Shown: one piece after another, positions 6,066 through 13,424 of the stretch
Layout of the letters: each line of letters starts with the position of its first letter
Numbering within the stretch: the stretch's first letter is position 1
From: Acholeplasma sp. CAG:878
GTDB lineage: Bacteria; Bacillota_I; Bacilli_A; RF39; UBA660
Assembly: GCA_000432255.1 (NCBI GenBank)
Contig: HF989891.1
Span: forward strand, 1 to 23,591
Length of the DNA stretch: 23,591 nucleotides
Direction of reading: 5' to 3'
Program-made: the position numbers and the translations under genes
Notes under the pieces: model-generated
Databases searched by the model: none
Told to the model about the DNA's origin: nothing
What the model saw: the letters and a program-made list of their open reading frames with translations, nothing else

Positions 6066-7358
6066 ATGTTAAAGATAATTAATGGTGTTTTATGGGCTTT
6101 TGCAACTGTTTTTTTAATTAGTATGGGTATTTATTACACATATAAATTAAAATTTGTTCAATTCAAATTTAAAGACATGTTTAAAAATTTATTTAAAAAA
6201 ACTAGTAGGGATTCTATATCGCCTTTTGCTTCATTAATGATGGTATTAGGTGGAAGAATTGGTGTTGGAAGTGTTGCTGGAATTGCAATTGCCATATACT
6301 ATGGTGGGGTAGGAAGTATTTTTTGGATGTGGGTAGTTGGATTAATAACACTACCACTAGCATTTGTCGAAGTGGTATTGGGAGTAAAATACAAAGAAAG
6401 AGATGGAAAATATTTTAAAGGAGGACCTAGTTATTACTTAAAAAAAGGAGTTAAAAATAAAAAATTAGGAAACATTTATGCTTTTTTAATAATATTTAGT
6501 TATGTTGGTGGATTTCTTGGAATCCAATCTAATACTATAACTAAATCATTAAATACTTTTGTTACAGTAGAACCTTTAGTAGTTGGATTAGTAATCTCTT
6601 TAATTACCTTTATAATTATAATAGGTGGGGTAAAAAAAATATCAGATGCTTGTTCTAAAATAGTTCCATTAATGACATTACTTTATGTAGTTACAGCTTT
6701 ATATATAGTTTTACTAAATATTAATTCAGTTCCTTTAATACTTTTAAATATCTTTAAACAAGCATTTAACTTTAAAAGTTTAGGTTTTGGTTTGTTTGGT
6801 AGTATTGTAATAGGAATTCAAAGAGGAATATTTTCAAGTGAAGCGGGACTAGGAACTGGAGCAATCGCATCGTCAACAACTGATAATAATCCTGTTAATC
6901 AAGGTTTGGTTCAAATGTTAGGTGTATACATAACAACTTTTTTAGTGTGTACATCAACTGCTATAATAATATTGACTGCTAATAACAATTTAAATTTAAT
7001 TGACATAAACGGAATTGAAATAACTCAGATGGCATTTATAAAACATTTAGGTAGTTTAGGAAATTATATTGTTTTTATATCAATTATTTTATTTGCTTTT
7101 TCAACGATATTATCTGGTTATTATGACGGCGAAGCTAGTATAAAATATTTTAATAAAGGTAAAAAAAGTTTAAATTTATTAAAAGTAATTAGTTTAATAG
7201 TAATATTTTTTGGCTCTTTTTTATCATCTAATTTTTTGTGGAATTTAGTTGATATTCTAACCGCTCTTCTAGCAGTAATTAATGGTTATGCTATGTTTAT
7301 ATTAAGACAGGAAGTAATTAAAGAATATACAAAATATTATAAATGTGATAAAATATAA
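6066..7358 (+). CDS. Alanine/glycine:cation symporter, AGCS family
   Basis: This 430-aa polytopic membrane protein has about 10-11 hydrophobic segments. The AGCS signature region is clear: SLMMVLGGRIGVGSVAG, then GGVGSIFWMW, and a second conserved stretch around IQRGIFSSEAGLGTGAIA with QGLVQMLGVY after it. The family imports alanine or glycine with Na+ or H+. The usual GTGNI(A/V)G loop reads GVGSVAG here, with the Asn position replaced by Ser, so substrate or ion preference could differ. The ribosome binding site AGGTGA sits 3-4 nt ahead of ATG 6066. The gene ends 12 nt before ung. Confidence 0.9.
   Translation: MLKIINGVLWAFATVFLISMGIYYTYKLKFVQFKFKDMFKNLFKKTSRDSISPFASLMMVLGGRIGVGSVAGIAIAIYYGGVGSIFWMWVVGLITLPLAFVEVVLGVKYKERDGKYFKGGPSYYLKKGVKNKKLGNIYAFLIIFSYVGGFLGIQSNTITKSLNTFVTVEPLVVGLVISLITFIIIIGGVKKISDACSKIVPLMTLLYVVTALYIVLLNINSVPLILLNIFKQAFNFKSLGFGLFGSIVIGIQRGIFSSEAGLGTGAIASSTTDNNPVNQGLVQMLGVYITTFLVCTSTAIIILTANNNLNLIDINGIEITQMAFIKHLGSLGNYIVFISIILFAFSTILSGYYDGEASIKYFNKGKKSLNLLKVISLIVIFFGSFLSSNFLWNLVDILTALLAVINGYAMFILRQEVIKEYTKYYKCDKI
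7346..7354 (+). promoter_or_regulatory. Possible extended -10 promoter for ung
   Basis: TGATAAAAT lies at the end of the symporter gene, 16 nt before the ung ATG. It matches the extended -10 used elsewhere here; no good -35 is visible. Confidence 0.35.
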
Positions 7359-7370
7359 TTGGTGAGGTAT

Positions 7371-8021
7371 ATGCTTAATAAAAAATGGGATGAAATATTA
7401 AAAAAAGATATGGAAAAGGACTATTTTAAAAAATTAGGTTCTTTTGTTAAAAATGAATATAAAACTAAAATATGTTATCCCGCCTATAGTAATATTTTTA
7501 ATGCTTTAAGGTATACTGATTATGATGAAGTTAAAGTTGTTATATTAGGTCAAGACCCCTATCACGATGAAAACCAAGCTCATGGATTATCTTTTTCTGT
7601 TTTAGATGGGGTTCTAAAACCACCATCTTTAAGAAATATTTTAAAAGAGTTAGAAGATGATTTAGGAATCAAAAGAAAAGGTGGAGATTTAACTGATTGG
7701 GCAAAACAAGGAGTCTTATTACTTAATTCGATTATGACAGTTGAAAAAGATAAACCTCTATCACATAAAGAAAAAGGCTGGGAAATATTTACTGATAATA
7801 TAATAAGATATTTAAATGAACGAAATACCCCAATAGTATTTATTTTATGGGGAAGTTATGCTAGAAGTAAAAAAGAATTAATAACTAATCCTATTCATCA
7901 TATTGTAGAATCAGTTCATCCGTCTCCTTTGTCAGCAAGTCGTGGTTTTTTTGGGAGTAAACCATTTTCTAAAACAAATAAATATTTAAAAAAAGATGGA
8001 TTAAAAGAAATTGAATGGTAA
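7371..8021 (+). CDS. ung: Uracil-DNA glycosylase, family 1
   Basis: This 216-aa enzyme excises uracil from DNA to start base-excision repair. The family-1 motifs are complete: the catalytic water-activating loop GQDPYH, the uracil-binding LLLNSIMTV region, FILWGSYA, and the minor-groove intercalation loop HPSPLSA. The start ATG 7371 follows GGTGAGG; a TTG at 7359 in frame precedes the ribosome binding site and is unlikely. The length fits the family (about 220-230 aa). A strong hairpin terminator follows. Confidence 0.96.
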   Translation: MLNKKWDEILKKDMEKDYFKKLGSFVKNEYKTKICYPAYSNIFNALRYTDYDEVKVVILGQDPYHDENQAHGLSFSVLDGVLKPPSLRNILKELEDDLGIKRKGGDLTDWAKQGVLLLNSIMTVEKDKPLSHKEKGWEIFTDNIIRYLNERNTPIVFILWGSYARSKKELITNPIHHIVESVHPSPLSASRGFFGSKPFSKTNKYLKKDGLKEIEW

Positions 8022-8023
8022 TA

Positions 8024-8063
8024 AAAAAACCTTCTATAAATAAAATTTTATAGGAGGTTTTTT
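8024..8063 (+). terminator. 17-bp terminator hairpin containing the mntP ribosome binding site
   Basis: Arms 8024-8040 and 8047-8063 pair over 17 positions with one T-G, around a 6-nt loop, and the 3' arm ends in six T. The 3' arm contains TAGGAGG (8051-8057), the ribosome binding site of mntP, whose ATG follows at 8064. In a read-through transcript the site would be buried in the stem. Confidence 0.85.
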
Positions 8064-8597
8064 ATGGAGATATTTGTAATTATTATTATAGCGGTTAGCC
8101 TAAGTATGGATGCTTTTTCACTATCACTTGCCTATGGAACAGTTAATTTAGATAAAAATAGTCGTTTAAAATTATCAATTATTGTTGGTCTATATCATTT
8201 TTTTATGCCTCTTTTAGGAAATTTAATTGGAGCAAAAGTATTTCATATAATTCCAATTGAACCTAAAATAATAGTATTTATGATTCTAAGTTTTATAGGT
8301 GTTCAAATGATAATTGAAAGTTTTAAAGAAACAAAGACAGAAAAATTAATGTCACTGTCACAATTACTATTATTTGGTTTTGCTGTCAGTGTAGATAGCC
8401 TATCAGTTGGCATAGGATTAAATGCAATAAGCAAAAAAACATATTTGTGTGCTTTTATTTTTAGTATTTGTAGTTTTATATTTACATATTTAGGTTTAAT
8501 ATTAGGAAATAAATTAAACAAATTATTAGGAAAATTATCAACTATTATAGGTGGATTAGTTTTAATTATCATAGGTTTCATATACCTATTTAATTAG
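8064..8597 (+). CDS. mntP: Manganese efflux pump MntP
   Basis: This 177-aa protein has six hydrophobic segments arranged as two three-helix repeats, as in MntP (formerly DUF204/YebN), which exports Mn2+. The key repeats are SLSMDAFSLSLAYG (about residues 12-25) and AVSVDSLSVGIGLN (about 107-120), each with the membrane Asp thought to bind metal. HFFMPLLGNLIGA is typical of MntP rather than the related sporulation protein YtaF. No Mn-sensing (yybP-ykoY) riboswitch is recognisable upstream; the start region is instead inside the hairpin at 8024-8063. Confidence 0.85.
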   Translation: MEIFVIIIIAVSLSMDAFSLSLAYGTVNLDKNSRLKLSIIVGLYHFFMPLLGNLIGAKVFHIIPIEPKIIVFMILSFIGVQMIIESFKETKTEKLMSLSQLLLFGFAVSVDSLSVGIGLNAISKKTYLCAFIFSICSFIFTYLGLILGNKLNKLLGKLSTIIGGLVLIIIGFIYLFN

Positions 8598-8619
8598 TGT
8601 ATTAAAAACACTTAAGTGT
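8596..8619. repeat. Palindrome after mntP
   Basis: ACACTTAAGTGT (8608-8619) is a perfect 12-bp palindrome, and AGTGT at 8596-8600 can pair with ACACT at 8608-8612 as an alternative. No T-run follows. It could be a regulator site or a weak transcript end between mntP and the murA promoter. Confidence 0.4.
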
Positions 8620-8637
8620 CAACTATATATTTATTAA

Positions 8638-8666
8638 TTGCTTTTAGTTTAAAAAAAAGTTATAAT
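8638..8666 (+). promoter_or_regulatory. Sigma-A promoter for murA
   Basis: TTGCTT (8638-8643), a 17-bp spacer and TATAAT (8661-8666) precede murA with a leader of about 45 nt. Confidence 0.7.
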
Positions 8667-8717
8667 ATAATATAACACAAAGAGGAGTAATTACATAAAA
8701 ATATAGTGGAGGAAAAT

Positions 8718-9971
8718 ATGAAACAAATAAAAATTAAAGGTGGGAAAGAGTTAACTGGGGAAATAAAAATAAGTGGTGCGAAAAATAGCGCAGTTGCTTT
8801 AATTCCAGCGGCTTTACTATCAGATGAAATAACGGTAATAGACAATGTTCCAAATATATCAGATATTGAATCTTTAATTGAAATATTGGAGTTCTTAAAT
8901 GTCAAAGTTACCTATGAAAATAAAAAAATGGTAATTGATCCAACCAATTTAGTTAATAAGGAAATACCTGAAAGAATATCAAAAAAATTAAGAGCATCAT
9001 ATTATTTTATGTCTTCATTGCTTGGAAAGTTTAGACATGTAGAGATGTATTTTCCAGGAGGCTGTTCAATAGGCGCTAGACCAATTGATCAAACGTTAAA
9101 AGGTTTTAGAGCCTTAGGAGCAACAATTTTAGAAGATGGTAATAAATTTACTATTGATGCTAAAGAATTAAAAGCAGGACATATATATTTAGATATGCCT
9201 AGCGTTGGAGCAACAATTAATACAATTTTAAGTTCAGTATTAGCTAGTGGTGAAACAATTATAGAGAATGCTGCTAAAGAACCGGAAATAGTTAATGTTG
9301 CAACATTTTTAAACAATATGGGAGCTAAAATAACTGGAGCAGGAACTAGTGAAATTAGAATTGTTGGAGTTAATAAATTAGGTAGTGGTTTTACAGAAGT
9401 AATACCAGATAGAATAGAAGCAGGCACTTATGTAATAGCCGGTGCTTTAGTGGGAAAAAATTTAAAAATATCAAATTTAATTCCGGAACATATTGAATCT
9501 TTAACTCTTAAATTAAATGAGATGAATATTCCACTTGAAATAGGAACTGATTATATTATAATTTCAAAAGGGGAAAATCTAGAACCCGTTTCTCTTAAAA
9601 CATTAGGTTATCCGGGATTTCCAACTGATTTACAACAACCTGTTACTGTACTTCTCACACAATGTAACGGTTTATCAACACTAGAAGAAACAATTTATGA
9701 GAATAGATTTCAAAATGTACCTTATCTTAACTTAATGGGGGCAGATATAAAAGTAGAAAATAGGAAATTATTTATTAATGGAAAAACCAATTTAATTGGA
9801 ACCAATGTTATAGCAACCGATTTAAGAGCTGGTGCTTGCTTAGTTCTTGCTGGATTAAAGGCGAGTGGTATAACTTATATAAGTGATATTGAACATATTT
9901 TAAGAGGATATGAGGGTATAATTGAAAAACTTCAGAATGTTGGCGCTCAAATTGAACTCACCCAAGCATAA
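8718..9971 (+). CDS. murA: UDP-N-acetylglucosamine 1-carboxyvinyltransferase
   Basis: This 417-aa enzyme transfers enolpyruvate from PEP to UDP-GlcNAc, the first committed step of peptidoglycan synthesis. It has the two inside-out alpha/beta domains of the EPSP-synthase fold: ISGAKNSAV with the substrate-binding Lys-Asn pair, LRASYYFM, PGGCSIGARPIDQ with the catalytic Cys (the fosfomycin target, present here), PDRIEAGTY, YPGFPTDLQQP, ENRF and DLRAGACLVLAG. The start ATG 8718 follows GTGGAGG by 5 nt; the GTG at 8706 is part of that site. In Bacillus murAA also lies just upstream of spoIID. Confidence 0.96.
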   Translation: MKQIKIKGGKELTGEIKISGAKNSAVALIPAALLSDEITVIDNVPNISDIESLIEILEFLNVKVTYENKKMVIDPTNLVNKEIPERISKKLRASYYFMSSLLGKFRHVEMYFPGGCSIGARPIDQTLKGFRALGATILEDGNKFTIDAKELKAGHIYLDMPSVGATINTILSSVLASGETIIENAAKEPEIVNVATFLNNMGAKITGAGTSEIRIVGVNKLGSGFTEVIPDRIEAGTYVIAGALVGKNLKISNLIPEHIESLTLKLNEMNIPLEIGTDYIIISKGENLEPVSLKTLGYPGFPTDLQQPVTVLLTQCNGLSTLEETIYENRFQNVPYLNLMGADIKVENRKLFINGKTNLIGTNVIATDLRAGACLVLAGLKASGITYISDIEHILRGYEGIIEKLQNVGAQIELTQA

Positions 9972-9994
9972 TATTTAAGTATAATAATATAATT

Positions 9995-10017
9995 AAAGTA
10001 GTTAAACTACTTTTTTT
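9995..10017 (+). terminator. Intrinsic terminator of murA
   Basis: AAAGTAG (9995-10001) pairs with CTACTTT (10007-10013) around TTAAA, and the T-run continues to 10017. The next gene's ribosome binding site AGGGGGAA starts directly after it. Confidence 0.8.
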
Positions 10018-10027
10018 AGGGGGAAAT

Positions 10028-10732
10028 ATGAAAAAGATATTAGGAGTTTTAGTAGTTGTTTTATCAATTTTATTAATTTATTTGGGTTTTAGAGATACCC
10101 GTGTTTATTATTTAACTTTAGGTGATGGACTATCTTATGGAACGACACCTTATGGTGGAGTAGATTACGGATATAGCGATTACATAAAAGACTATTTAAA
10201 AGAAAAAAATGAACTAGAAATTTTTGTAAATGAATTTTCAAAGGAAGACTATAGAACTACTGATTTAACTAGAGATATCAAAGACAATGTTGAAATTGAA
10301 ATTGATGGAAAAAATAAAACTATTCAAAATGCTTTAATTAAAGCCGATTTAATTACTCTTTCAATTGGAAACAGTGAATTATTAAAAAATTTAGAATTAA
10401 GTACTGATTTTGGATTAAATGATTTAGTAAAAAGATTTGATAGTTATGTTGATGATTTGGATGAACTTTTAAGTTTAATTAGAAGATATTCTAAAGAAAC
10501 AATAGTATTAACTGGTTATTATAATCCAACATCTAATGAGGAATTAAATGCTCTATTTAATAATTTAAATAGGAATGTATCTAATTTATGTAATAAGTAT
10601 GATGTTATCTATATAATTCCGGACGAAAAATTTAATAATTATATTATTAATAAAAATAATATATACCCTTCAAAAGAAGGCTATAAAAATTTAAGTGAAA
10701 AAATAATTGAAAAAATAGTAGAAATTTATTAA
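10028..10732 (+). CDS. SGNH/GDSL-hydrolase-like membrane-anchored protein, probably catalytically dead
   Basis: This 234-aa protein has an N-terminal hydrophobic anchor (residues 4-20) and an extracytoplasmic SGNH-like domain. Block I, normally GDSLTxG, reads GDGLSYG (residues 32-38), so the nucleophile Ser is Gly34. The SIGxND block reads SIGNSE (112-117). The last block, normally DxxHPNxxGY, reads NIYPSKEGY (211-219), so the His is Tyr213 and the Asp is Asn. The fold pattern (YLTLGDGLSYG, DLITLSIGNS, IVLTGYYNP, YPSKEGY) is kept while all catalytic residues are lost, suggesting a binding or structural role at the cell wall. It sits between murA and rpmE, each with its own terminator or promoter. 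Confidence 0.75.
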   Translation: MKKILGVLVVVLSILLIYLGFRDTRVYYLTLGDGLSYGTTPYGGVDYGYSDYIKDYLKEKNELEIFVNEFSKEDYRTTDLTRDIKDNVEIEIDGKNKTIQNALIKADLITLSIGNSELLKNLELSTDFGLNDLVKRFDSYVDDLDELLSLIRRYSKETIVLTGYYNPTSNEELNALFNNLNRNVSNLCNKYDVIYIIPDEKFNNYIINKNNIYPSKEGYKNLSEKIIEKIVEIY

Positions 10733-10747
10733 AAAATAGAAAAAGGC

Positions 10748-10777
10748 TTGCCAAAACATTGAAAAGTTTGTTATAAT
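10748..10777 (+). promoter_or_regulatory. Sigma-A promoter for rpmE
   Basis: TTGCCA (10748-10753), an 18-bp spacer and TATAAT (10772-10777) with TGT extension. Its -35 and extended -10 closely match those of the tRNA-His promoter at 18604-18632, as suits two translation-machinery genes. Confidence 0.75.
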
Positions 10778-10793
10778 TATATAGCATTAATTT

Positions 10794-10815
10794 CTATAGT
10801 TAAATTTAACTATGG
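10794..10815 (+). promoter_or_regulatory. Palindromic leader of rpmE, possible L31 autoregulatory element
   Basis: The leader holds the perfect palindrome ATAGTTAAATTTAACTAT (10796-10813), extendable by a G-U and a C-G pair to 10794-10815. It lies between the promoter and the ribosome binding site (GGAAGGAG). Ribosomal protein leaders that bind L31 are described in Firmicutes; I cannot confirm that this matches one. Confidence 0.45.
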
Positions 10816-10830
10816 CGGAAGGAGAAGAGT

Positions 10831-11046
10831 ATGAAAAAAGGAATTCATCCAAATTACGTTGATACAAAAGTTACTTGTGCTTGTGGAAATACATTCACTG
10901 TAAAATCAACAAAAGAAGAATTACATTTAGAAGTTTGTGATAAATGTCATCCATTCTTTACAGGAAAACAAGGGACTACAGTTAAAACAGGTCAAGTTGA
11001 AAAATTTAATCGTAAATATGGTTTAAACCAAGACAAAGCTGCTTAA
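10831..11046 (+). CDS. rpmE: 50S ribosomal protein L31, zinc-binding type
   Basis: This 71-aa protein is the C+ (RpmE) form of L31, with four cysteines for Zn2+: CAC near residue 16 and CDKCHPFFTGKQ near 36. The N-terminus MKKGIHPNY and the tail VEKFNRKYGL are typical. L31 sits on the central protuberance and bridges the subunits. Many Firmicutes also hold a zinc-free paralogue (RpmE2), which is not seen here. The ribosome binding site GGAAGGAG is strong, as expected for a ribosomal protein. Confidence 0.97.
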   Translation: MKKGIHPNYVDTKVTCACGNTFTVKSTKEELHLEVCDKCHPFFTGKQGTTVKTGQVEKFNRKYGLNQDKAA

Positions 11047-11060
11047 TTAAGCAGTTTTTT
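11039..11060 (+). terminator. Intrinsic terminator of rpmE
   Basis: CTGCTT/AAGCAG (11039-11044 and 11049-11054) with loop AATT, then six T. It overlaps the stop codon. Confidence 0.85.
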
Positions 11061-11065
11061 AATTA

Positions 11066-11094
11066 TTTACTATTTTTAATTTTTATAATATAAT
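11066..11094 (+). promoter_or_regulatory. Sigma-A promoter for rpiB
   Basis: TTTACT (11066-11071), a 17-bp spacer and TATAAT (11089-11094). A second overlapping TATAAT is at 11084-11089. Confidence 0.6.
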
Positions 11095-11117
11095 ATTTAT
11101 GGAATAGGAGAGATAAA

Positions 11118-11549
11118 ATGATAGGAATAGGAAATGACCACAATGGTTATGAAGTAAAACAAGAATTGACAAAATATATAAAAGAATTAGGATATGATGT
11201 CATTGATTATGGTTGTAATGATACTATAGGAGATTATCCGACATATGCTTTTAAAGTTTCAGAAGCGGTTAGTAAAAAAGAAATTGATTTAGGAATTTTA
11301 ATATGTAAGACAGGAACGGGTATGAGTATTGCTGCTAATAAAGTTAAACATGTAAGGTGTGCGAAAGTTGAAAATAAAGAAGAAGCCTTTTTAGCAAGAA
11401 GTCATAATAACGCTAATGTGCTTGCTATAAGTGCTCTACTTCCAATAAAACTTATTAAAGAAATTGTAAAAACATTTATAGAAACACCTTTTTCTAACGA
11501 AGAACGACATATAAGAAGAATAGAAATGATTGAAAATTATGACAATTAA
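11118..11549 (+). CDS. rpiB: Ribose 5-phosphate isomerase B (RpiB/LacAB family)
   Basis: This 143-aa protein interconverts ribose 5-phosphate and ribulose 5-phosphate, or acts on a related sugar phosphate. Family motifs are GNDHNGYEVK at the N-terminus, DYPTYA, the active-site Cys loop ILICKTGTGMSIAANK, and ARSHNNANVLAISA. The loop normally reads CGTGIGM; here Gly after the Cys is Lys and Ile is Thr, which may alter substrate use. LacA/LacB subunits of galactose 6-phosphate isomerase share the fold, but they occur as a pair and only one gene is present. It overlaps the next gene by 11 bp. Confidence 0.88.
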   Translation: MIGIGNDHNGYEVKQELTKYIKELGYDVIDYGCNDTIGDYPTYAFKVSEAVSKKEIDLGILICKTGTGMSIAANKVKHVRCAKVENKEEAFLARSHNNANVLAISALLPIKLIKEIVKTFIETPFSNEERHIRRIEMIENYDN

Positions 11550-11736
11550 AACTATACTATACATAATCTTTGTTCCTTTCACACTTCTTGCTTTAGATAG
11601 TATAAATATCCAAAATGTTTTTAAAAAAAACAAAATTTTTCAAGCAAAAATGTTATATATTATATTAACAATGGCTATTTCTTATTTAGCAGTAAATTTT
11701 TTATATGATTTTTTTGAATTTTCACGCATAATTTAA
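11539..11736 (+). CDS. DUF1146 (YwzB-like) small membrane protein
   Basis: This 65-aa protein starts at ATG 11539 inside the rpiB end. It has two transmembrane segments (about 4-22 and 42-60) joined by SINIQNVFKKNKIFQAKMLY, the conserved loop of the DUF1146/YwzB family, followed by SYLAVNFLYDF. Function is unknown. In Bacillus ywzB also lies near murAA and spoIID, so synteny supports the call. There is no clear ribosome binding site, so translation probably couples to rpiB. Confidence 0.75.
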   Translation: MTIKTILYIIFVPFTLLALDSINIQNVFKKNKIFQAKMLYIILTMAISYLAVNFLYDFFEFSRII

Positions 11737-11771
11737 CAAAAACGCAGTATTTTATATTGGAGGATGATACA

Positions 11772-12677
11772 ATGAAAAAAATACTGTTTTTTGTTGTCTT
11801 AATAGTAATCGTACCATTTATAGTAGTCAATCTTTTTGTAAAAGAAGAAGAGATTAAGTTCAATTATACTAATAATTTAAATGTCAGAGTAAAAAGAGAT
11901 ACTGGGATTGTAACTGTTCCTTTAGAAGATTATGTTGTAGGTGTTTTAGCAGGAGAAATGCCAATAGAGTTTGAAATGGAAGCTTTAAAAGCACAAGCAG
12001 TAGCAGCAAGAAGTTATGTTTTAAAAAAAATGAGCTATAATAAAGAAAAAGAATATGATGTTGTTGATACTATTATGAATCAAGTTTACCTTGATAATGA
12101 TTATTTAAAAAAAACTTGGGGTAAAGATTATGTAAAAAAAATTAATAAATTAAAAACAGCCGTGATTGAAACTAATTATCAATATGTTGATTATAATGGT
12201 AATATCGCAGATACGATGTTTTTTTCAACAAGTGTAGGTGAGACTGAAAACAGTGAAGAAGTTTTTAGTAATAAAGTACCTTATTTAAAGAGCGTTAGTT
12301 CAACATGGGATGAAATCTCACCAGTTTATAAACTTAATTACCAATTTAAATTAAATGAGTTTTTAAATAAACTAGATTTACCATATAGTAATTTTGTTAA
12401 ATTAGAAGTTATTGATAGTACAAGTACAGGAAGAGTAAAAAAAATTAAAATTAATGAAAAAACATTTGATGGTAGTGTTGTAGTAACTAAACTAAAATTA
12501 AAGTCCAATCATTTTACAATTAAACAAGACGGGGATACTATAAATATAACGACCAAAGGATATGGTCATGGTGTTGGGATGAGTCAGTATGGTGCGCAAG
12601 GAATGGCTTTAAATGGCTATTCGTACGAAGAAATATTAATGCACTATTATCAAGGAACATCGATTAAAAAAATTTAA
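11772..12677 (+). CDS. spoIID: Stage II sporulation protein D, lytic transglycosylase
   Basis: This 301-aa protein has one N-terminal transmembrane helix (about 3-24) and an extracytoplasmic SpoIID domain. SpoIID cleaves glycan strands and, with SpoIIM and SpoIIP, drives membrane migration during forespore engulfment. Motifs are VPLEDYVVGVLAGEMP with the catalytic Glu in GEM, EALKAQAVAARSYVL, FFSTSVGETENSEEVF and the C-terminal GYGHGVGMSQYGAQGMA with YYQGT. The start ATG 11772 is 8 nt after GGAGG; the upstream TTG at 11757 overlaps the ribosome binding site. In Bacillus it is sigma-E controlled; I could not assign a convincing sigma-E site here. Confidence 0.95.
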   Translation: MKKILFFVVLIVIVPFIVVNLFVKEEEIKFNYTNNLNVRVKRDTGIVTVPLEDYVVGVLAGEMPIEFEMEALKAQAVAARSYVLKKMSYNKEKEYDVVDTIMNQVYLDNDYLKKTWGKDYVKKINKLKTAVIETNYQYVDYNGNIADTMFFSTSVGETENSEEVFSNKVPYLKSVSSTWDEISPVYKLNYQFKLNEFLNKLDLPYSNFVKLEVIDSTSTGRVKKIKINEKTFDGSVVVTKLKLKSNHFTIKQDGDTINITTKGYGHGVGMSQYGAQGMALNGYSYEEILMHYYQGTSIKKI

Positions 12678-12685
12678 ATTTTATT

Positions 12686-12715
12686 GTATAAAAAAGTCAT
12701 AAATAGCCAAACTTA
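12686..12715 (+). promoter_or_regulatory. Possible sigma-F promoter for spoIIQ
   Basis: GTATA (12686-12690), exactly 15 bp, then GCCAAACTTA (12706-12715) resembles the sigma-F pattern GywTA-N15-GGnrAnAnTw, with two mismatches in the -10. spoIIQ is a sigma-F gene in Bacillus. The predicted start would lie very close to the ribosome binding site. Confidence 0.35.
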
Positions 12716-12731
12716 AAATAGAGGTGAATTT

Positions 12732-13358
12732 ATGACAGAAAGAAGATTAAAAAAAACAGTAGTTTATGGATTATATGGTTTAGCTTTTATTGCTATAATA
12801 GCAGTAATTTATATCTTAGAAGTTGCTACAACTAAAGGATTTAAGGATGATAATACTTATGTTAATAAAACAATTATTGAAAACGATACTCCAGTTGTTA
12901 GTACAGGTGAAGTGATTAAAAGACCATATCAAGCAGATGGAATATCTTTGATTAAAAATTTTTATGATTATAAGTCTGAGGAAGAAAATCAACAAAATTC
13001 TTTAATTTACTATGATGGTACATATTTACAAAATAGTGGAGTAGATTACAGTAAAAATGGTGAAGTGTTTGAGGTAGTATCTATTTATGATGGTACAGTT
13101 TCTAATGTAACTGAAAATACTGTTTTAGGTAAAACAATTGAAATAACTCATGAAAATGGAGTGGTAAGTGTATATCAAAGTTTAAGTGAAGTTAATGTTA
13201 CTATTAATGAGGTTGTAAATCAAGGTCAAGTAATAGGTAAAAGTGGTGTTTCTAATATTGATAAAGATTTACAAAACCATCTTCATTTTGAACTAATTGT
13301 TAAAGGTATTAATGTTAATCCAGAAATTTACTATGATAAAAAATTAAGTGAAATATAG
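12732..13358 (+). CDS. spoIIQ: SpoIIQ-like LytM/M23-domain engulfment protein
   Basis: This 208-aa protein has a cytoplasmic basic N-terminus, one transmembrane helix (about 9-31) and an extracellular LytM domain (about 90-200). SpoIIQ on the forespore pairs with SpoIIIAH on the mother cell to form the engulfment zipper and channel. The zinc site of M23 peptidases is broken: the first His (HxxxD) is Asn101 in NSGVD, Asp105 is kept, the HxH motif is intact (His183, His185), and the catalytic His of the usual YxHL reads YQSL. Bacillus SpoIIQ is also degenerate, while Clostridioides difficile keeps the metal site. Position between spoIID and spoIIID matches Bacillus order. Confidence 0.88.
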   Translation: MTERRLKKTVVYGLYGLAFIAIIAVIYILEVATTKGFKDDNTYVNKTIIENDTPVVSTGEVIKRPYQADGISLIKNFYDYKSEEENQQNSLIYYDGTYLQNSGVDYSKNGEVFEVVSIYDGTVSNVTENTVLGKTIEITHENGVVSVYQSLSEVNVTINEVVNQGQVIGKSGVSNIDKDLQNHLHFELIVKGINVNPEIYYDKKLSEI

Positions 13359-13377
13359 AGCTTAATGGCTCTTTTTT
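13357..13377 (+). terminator. Intrinsic terminator of spoIIQ
   Basis: AGAGC (13357-13361) pairs with GCTCT (13368-13372) around TTAATG, followed by a run of T to 13377. The stem is only 5 bp. Confidence 0.6.
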
Positions 13378-13424
13378 AGGTATAAAAAGAATTGATTTTT
13401 ATATACTTAATTAAGAGGTGTGAC

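Noticed and set aside
9089..9427. Minus-strand frame inside murA, and similar ones at 3692-3895, 8303-8581, 8660-8905, 11436-11633, 11675-11863, 14057-14314 and 19502-19696
   Set aside because: All are shadows of clear genes or of the adhesin pseudogene, with no ribosome binding site or family match.
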